This document shows positions 6,233 through 6,344 of a stretch of DNA of 6,344 nt, piece by piece. The position numbers were made by a program, and so were the translations under genes. The notes below the pieces were generated by a model. It searched no databases. It was not told where the DNA came from and worked only from the letters and a program-made list of their open reading frames with translations. Source of the DNA: REEP01 sp964517265 (GTDB taxonomy: Bacteria; Pseudomonadota; Alphaproteobacteria; Rhodospirillales; Defluviicoccaceae); assembly GCA_964517265.1 (NCBI GenBank), contig CAZFBS010000086.1, forward strand, positions 1-6,344, read 5' to 3'. How positions within the stretch are numbered: the first letter of the stretch is position 1; each line of letters opens with the position of its first letter.

Positions 6233-6344
6233 CGCCGGTAAAGATTTCGGCTTCCTTGCCGTCGCTACGCGCACTACTAGTCACCCTTAATGCTGATGCC
6301 CGACTTCCACGGGCAGTAGCGGCGGTAGTTTGAGACCCACCTTC
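6233..6344. other. Downstream non-coding stretch with small hairpin
   Basis: No gene is supported here. GCCCG at 6298-6302 and CGGGC at 6310-6314 form a 5-base stem (6 with the flanking T-A pair) around ACTTCCA. On the minus strand a frame is open from the window edge to a TAA at 6289-6287 (18 codons), which might be the end of a converging gene but is too short to judge. Confidence 0.3.

Noticed and set aside
6287..6343. Short minus-strand frame entering from the right edge, ending in VEVGHQH
   Set aside because: Eighteen codons are too few to separate a gene end from chance; not listed as a gene.
1..6344. CRISPR array, tRNA or rRNA genes
   Set aside because: No regularly spaced direct repeats other than the coding 24-base units, and no tRNA- or rRNA-like sequence was recognised on either strand.

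Overview
The window carries a compact, three-gene, same-strand cluster for making and modifying a cell-surface polysaccharide. It is preceded by the debris of two insertion sequences. The organism looks Gram-negative: the deacetylase has a Sec signal peptide and the synthase is closest in layout to enterobacterial NfrB. I cannot name a genus. Overall GC is moderate and uneven.

Positions 1-523 hold two broken mobile elements facing each other. The first is the 3' end of an IS30-family transposase gene (plus strand) with a one-base frameshift. Its stop codon lies almost on top of the truncated start of an IS5-family transposase gene (minus strand), which also has an in-frame TGA where a conserved Trp is expected. 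Positions 524-903 are non-coding upstream DNA with a probable IS5 end, two CCCC/GGGG palindromes and a plausible sigma70-type promoter.

Positions 904-6094 contain: (1) a non-hydrolysing UDP-GlcNAc 2-epimerase (WecB/MnaA), which makes UDP-ManNAc; (2) an NfrB-like inner-membrane family 2 glycosyltransferase ending in one MshEN-type (cyclic di-GMP-binding) module; (3) a secreted protein with a DUF2334/YdaL-type polysaccharide deacetylase-like domain. Gaps of 34 and 96 bases and the shared strand suggest one transcription unit. A 14-bp inverted repeat followed by five T residues lies beyond the last gene and may end it.

Taken together, the first gene supplies UDP-ManNAc, the second polymerises it across the inner membrane when cyclic di-GMP is bound, and the third trims or deacetylates the product outside the cytoplasm. 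This combines the E. coli NfrB/WecB N4-receptor glycan pathway (UDP-ManNAc, NfrB, cyclic di-GMP) with the DUF2334 partner of the Bacillus yda and Listeria pss exopolysaccharide operons. The product and the regulation are inferences. No NfrA-like outer-membrane protein or diguanylate cyclase is in the window.
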